Shown here: positions 14,807 to 14,889 of the stretch, piece by piece
Layout of the letters: each line of letters begins with the position of its first letter
Position numbering within the stretch: the first letter of the stretch is position 1
Source of the DNA: Verrucomicrobiales bacterium
Lineage (GTDB): Bacteria > Verrucomicrobiota > Verrucomicrobiia > Limisphaerales > RI-55
DNA length: 14,889 nucleotides
Direction of reading: 5' to 3'
Assembly (NCBI GenBank): GCA_003484235.1
Contig: DNDP01000227.1
Coordinates: 23,177 to 38,065 of the forward strand
The notes under the pieces: model-generated
Told to the model about the DNA's origin: nothing
What the model saw: the letters and a program-made list of their open reading frames with translations, nothing else
The model's database searches: none
Made by a program: the position numbers and the translations under genes

Positions 14807-14889
14807 TCAAATGTGCTTCGAGTCGTCGTGGTCCTTGGCGGCGTATCCGCTCTCCTGACGCTTGAAGTTCACCTCGTTCTTCTTCACGT
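14807..14889 (-). CDS. C-terminal fragment of an unrecognised gene (cut by window edge)
   Basis: Reading inward from the right edge on the - strand, an open frame encodes 26 residues, beginning within the window as VKKNEVNFKRQE, then SGYAAKDHDDSKHI, and ends at a TGA at 14807-14809. It is hydrophilic and lacks any motif I can recognise. The frame stays open to the edge and ends 38 bases before hpt, consistent with the last codons of the preceding gene in the same operon. It could also be chance, since 83 bases is short. Confidence 0.5.
   Translation of the reverse strand, partial: VKKNEVNFKRQESGYAAKDHDDSKHI

Overview
The window is a GC-rich bacterial chromosomal segment. One tRNA and one gene lie on the + strand at the left end; every other gene I can support lies on the - strand. 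Weak or absent Shine-Dalgarno sequences in front of most genes and the gene content (ECF42-type sigma factor, PhnB-like VOC proteins, an enlarged adenylate-kinase-like protein, a secreted PepSY-like protein) would fit a Verrucomicrobiota or related PVC-group bacterium. That assignment is an inference from overall character, not from a marker gene.

Layout. (1) 33-122: tRNA-Ser(GCU), followed by a short copy of its own 3' end. (2) 210-944 (+): secreted, charged coiled-coil protein with a PepSY-like C-terminus. (3) 971-2661 (-): aroB (3-dehydroquinate synthase) coupled by an ATGA overlap to an unrecognised 202-residue protein. (4) 2769-5555 (-): a tight three-gene operon, transcribed as a cytoplasmic six-Asp-box beta-propeller, then a MoaD/ThiS-like beta-grasp protein ending in Gly-Gly, then an ECF42-type sigma factor with a TPR tail. 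A hairpin directly after the sigma gene is a likely terminator. (5) 5674-8257 (-): an AAC(6')-like GNAT acetyltransferase, a PhnB-like VOC protein, an AHSA1/SRPBCC protein, a second PhnB-like VOC protein and a small secreted protein. (6) 8370-10117 (-): a NodI/NodJ-type ABC exporter pair with ATGA coupling. (7) 10293-11707 (-): a DUF1428 protein, a DoxX-like membrane protein and a YCII/DGPF protein. (8) 11982-14889 (-): a nucleoside-monophosphate kinase with a long C-terminal extension, moaE, moaD (molybdopterin synthase), hpt (hypoxanthine phosphoribosyltransferase) and the tail of an unrecognised gene running off the right edge.

How the genes fit together. Regions 4-7 form an accessory block of co-oriented small proteins bounded by an ECF42 sigma factor (downstream end) and a DGPF protein (upstream end). 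DGPF genes are the known neighbours and targets of ECF42 sigma factors. The VOC, SRPBCC, DUF1428, DoxX, GNAT and efflux genes between them are the kind of small stress or detoxification proteins that recur near such sigma factors, so the block may be one regulon. The most unusual part is the propeller / Gly-Gly beta-grasp protein / ECF42 operon. Regions 3 and 8 are housekeeping: shikimate pathway, purine salvage, nucleotide kinase and molybdenum cofactor. I saw no CRISPR array, insertion sequence or integrase.
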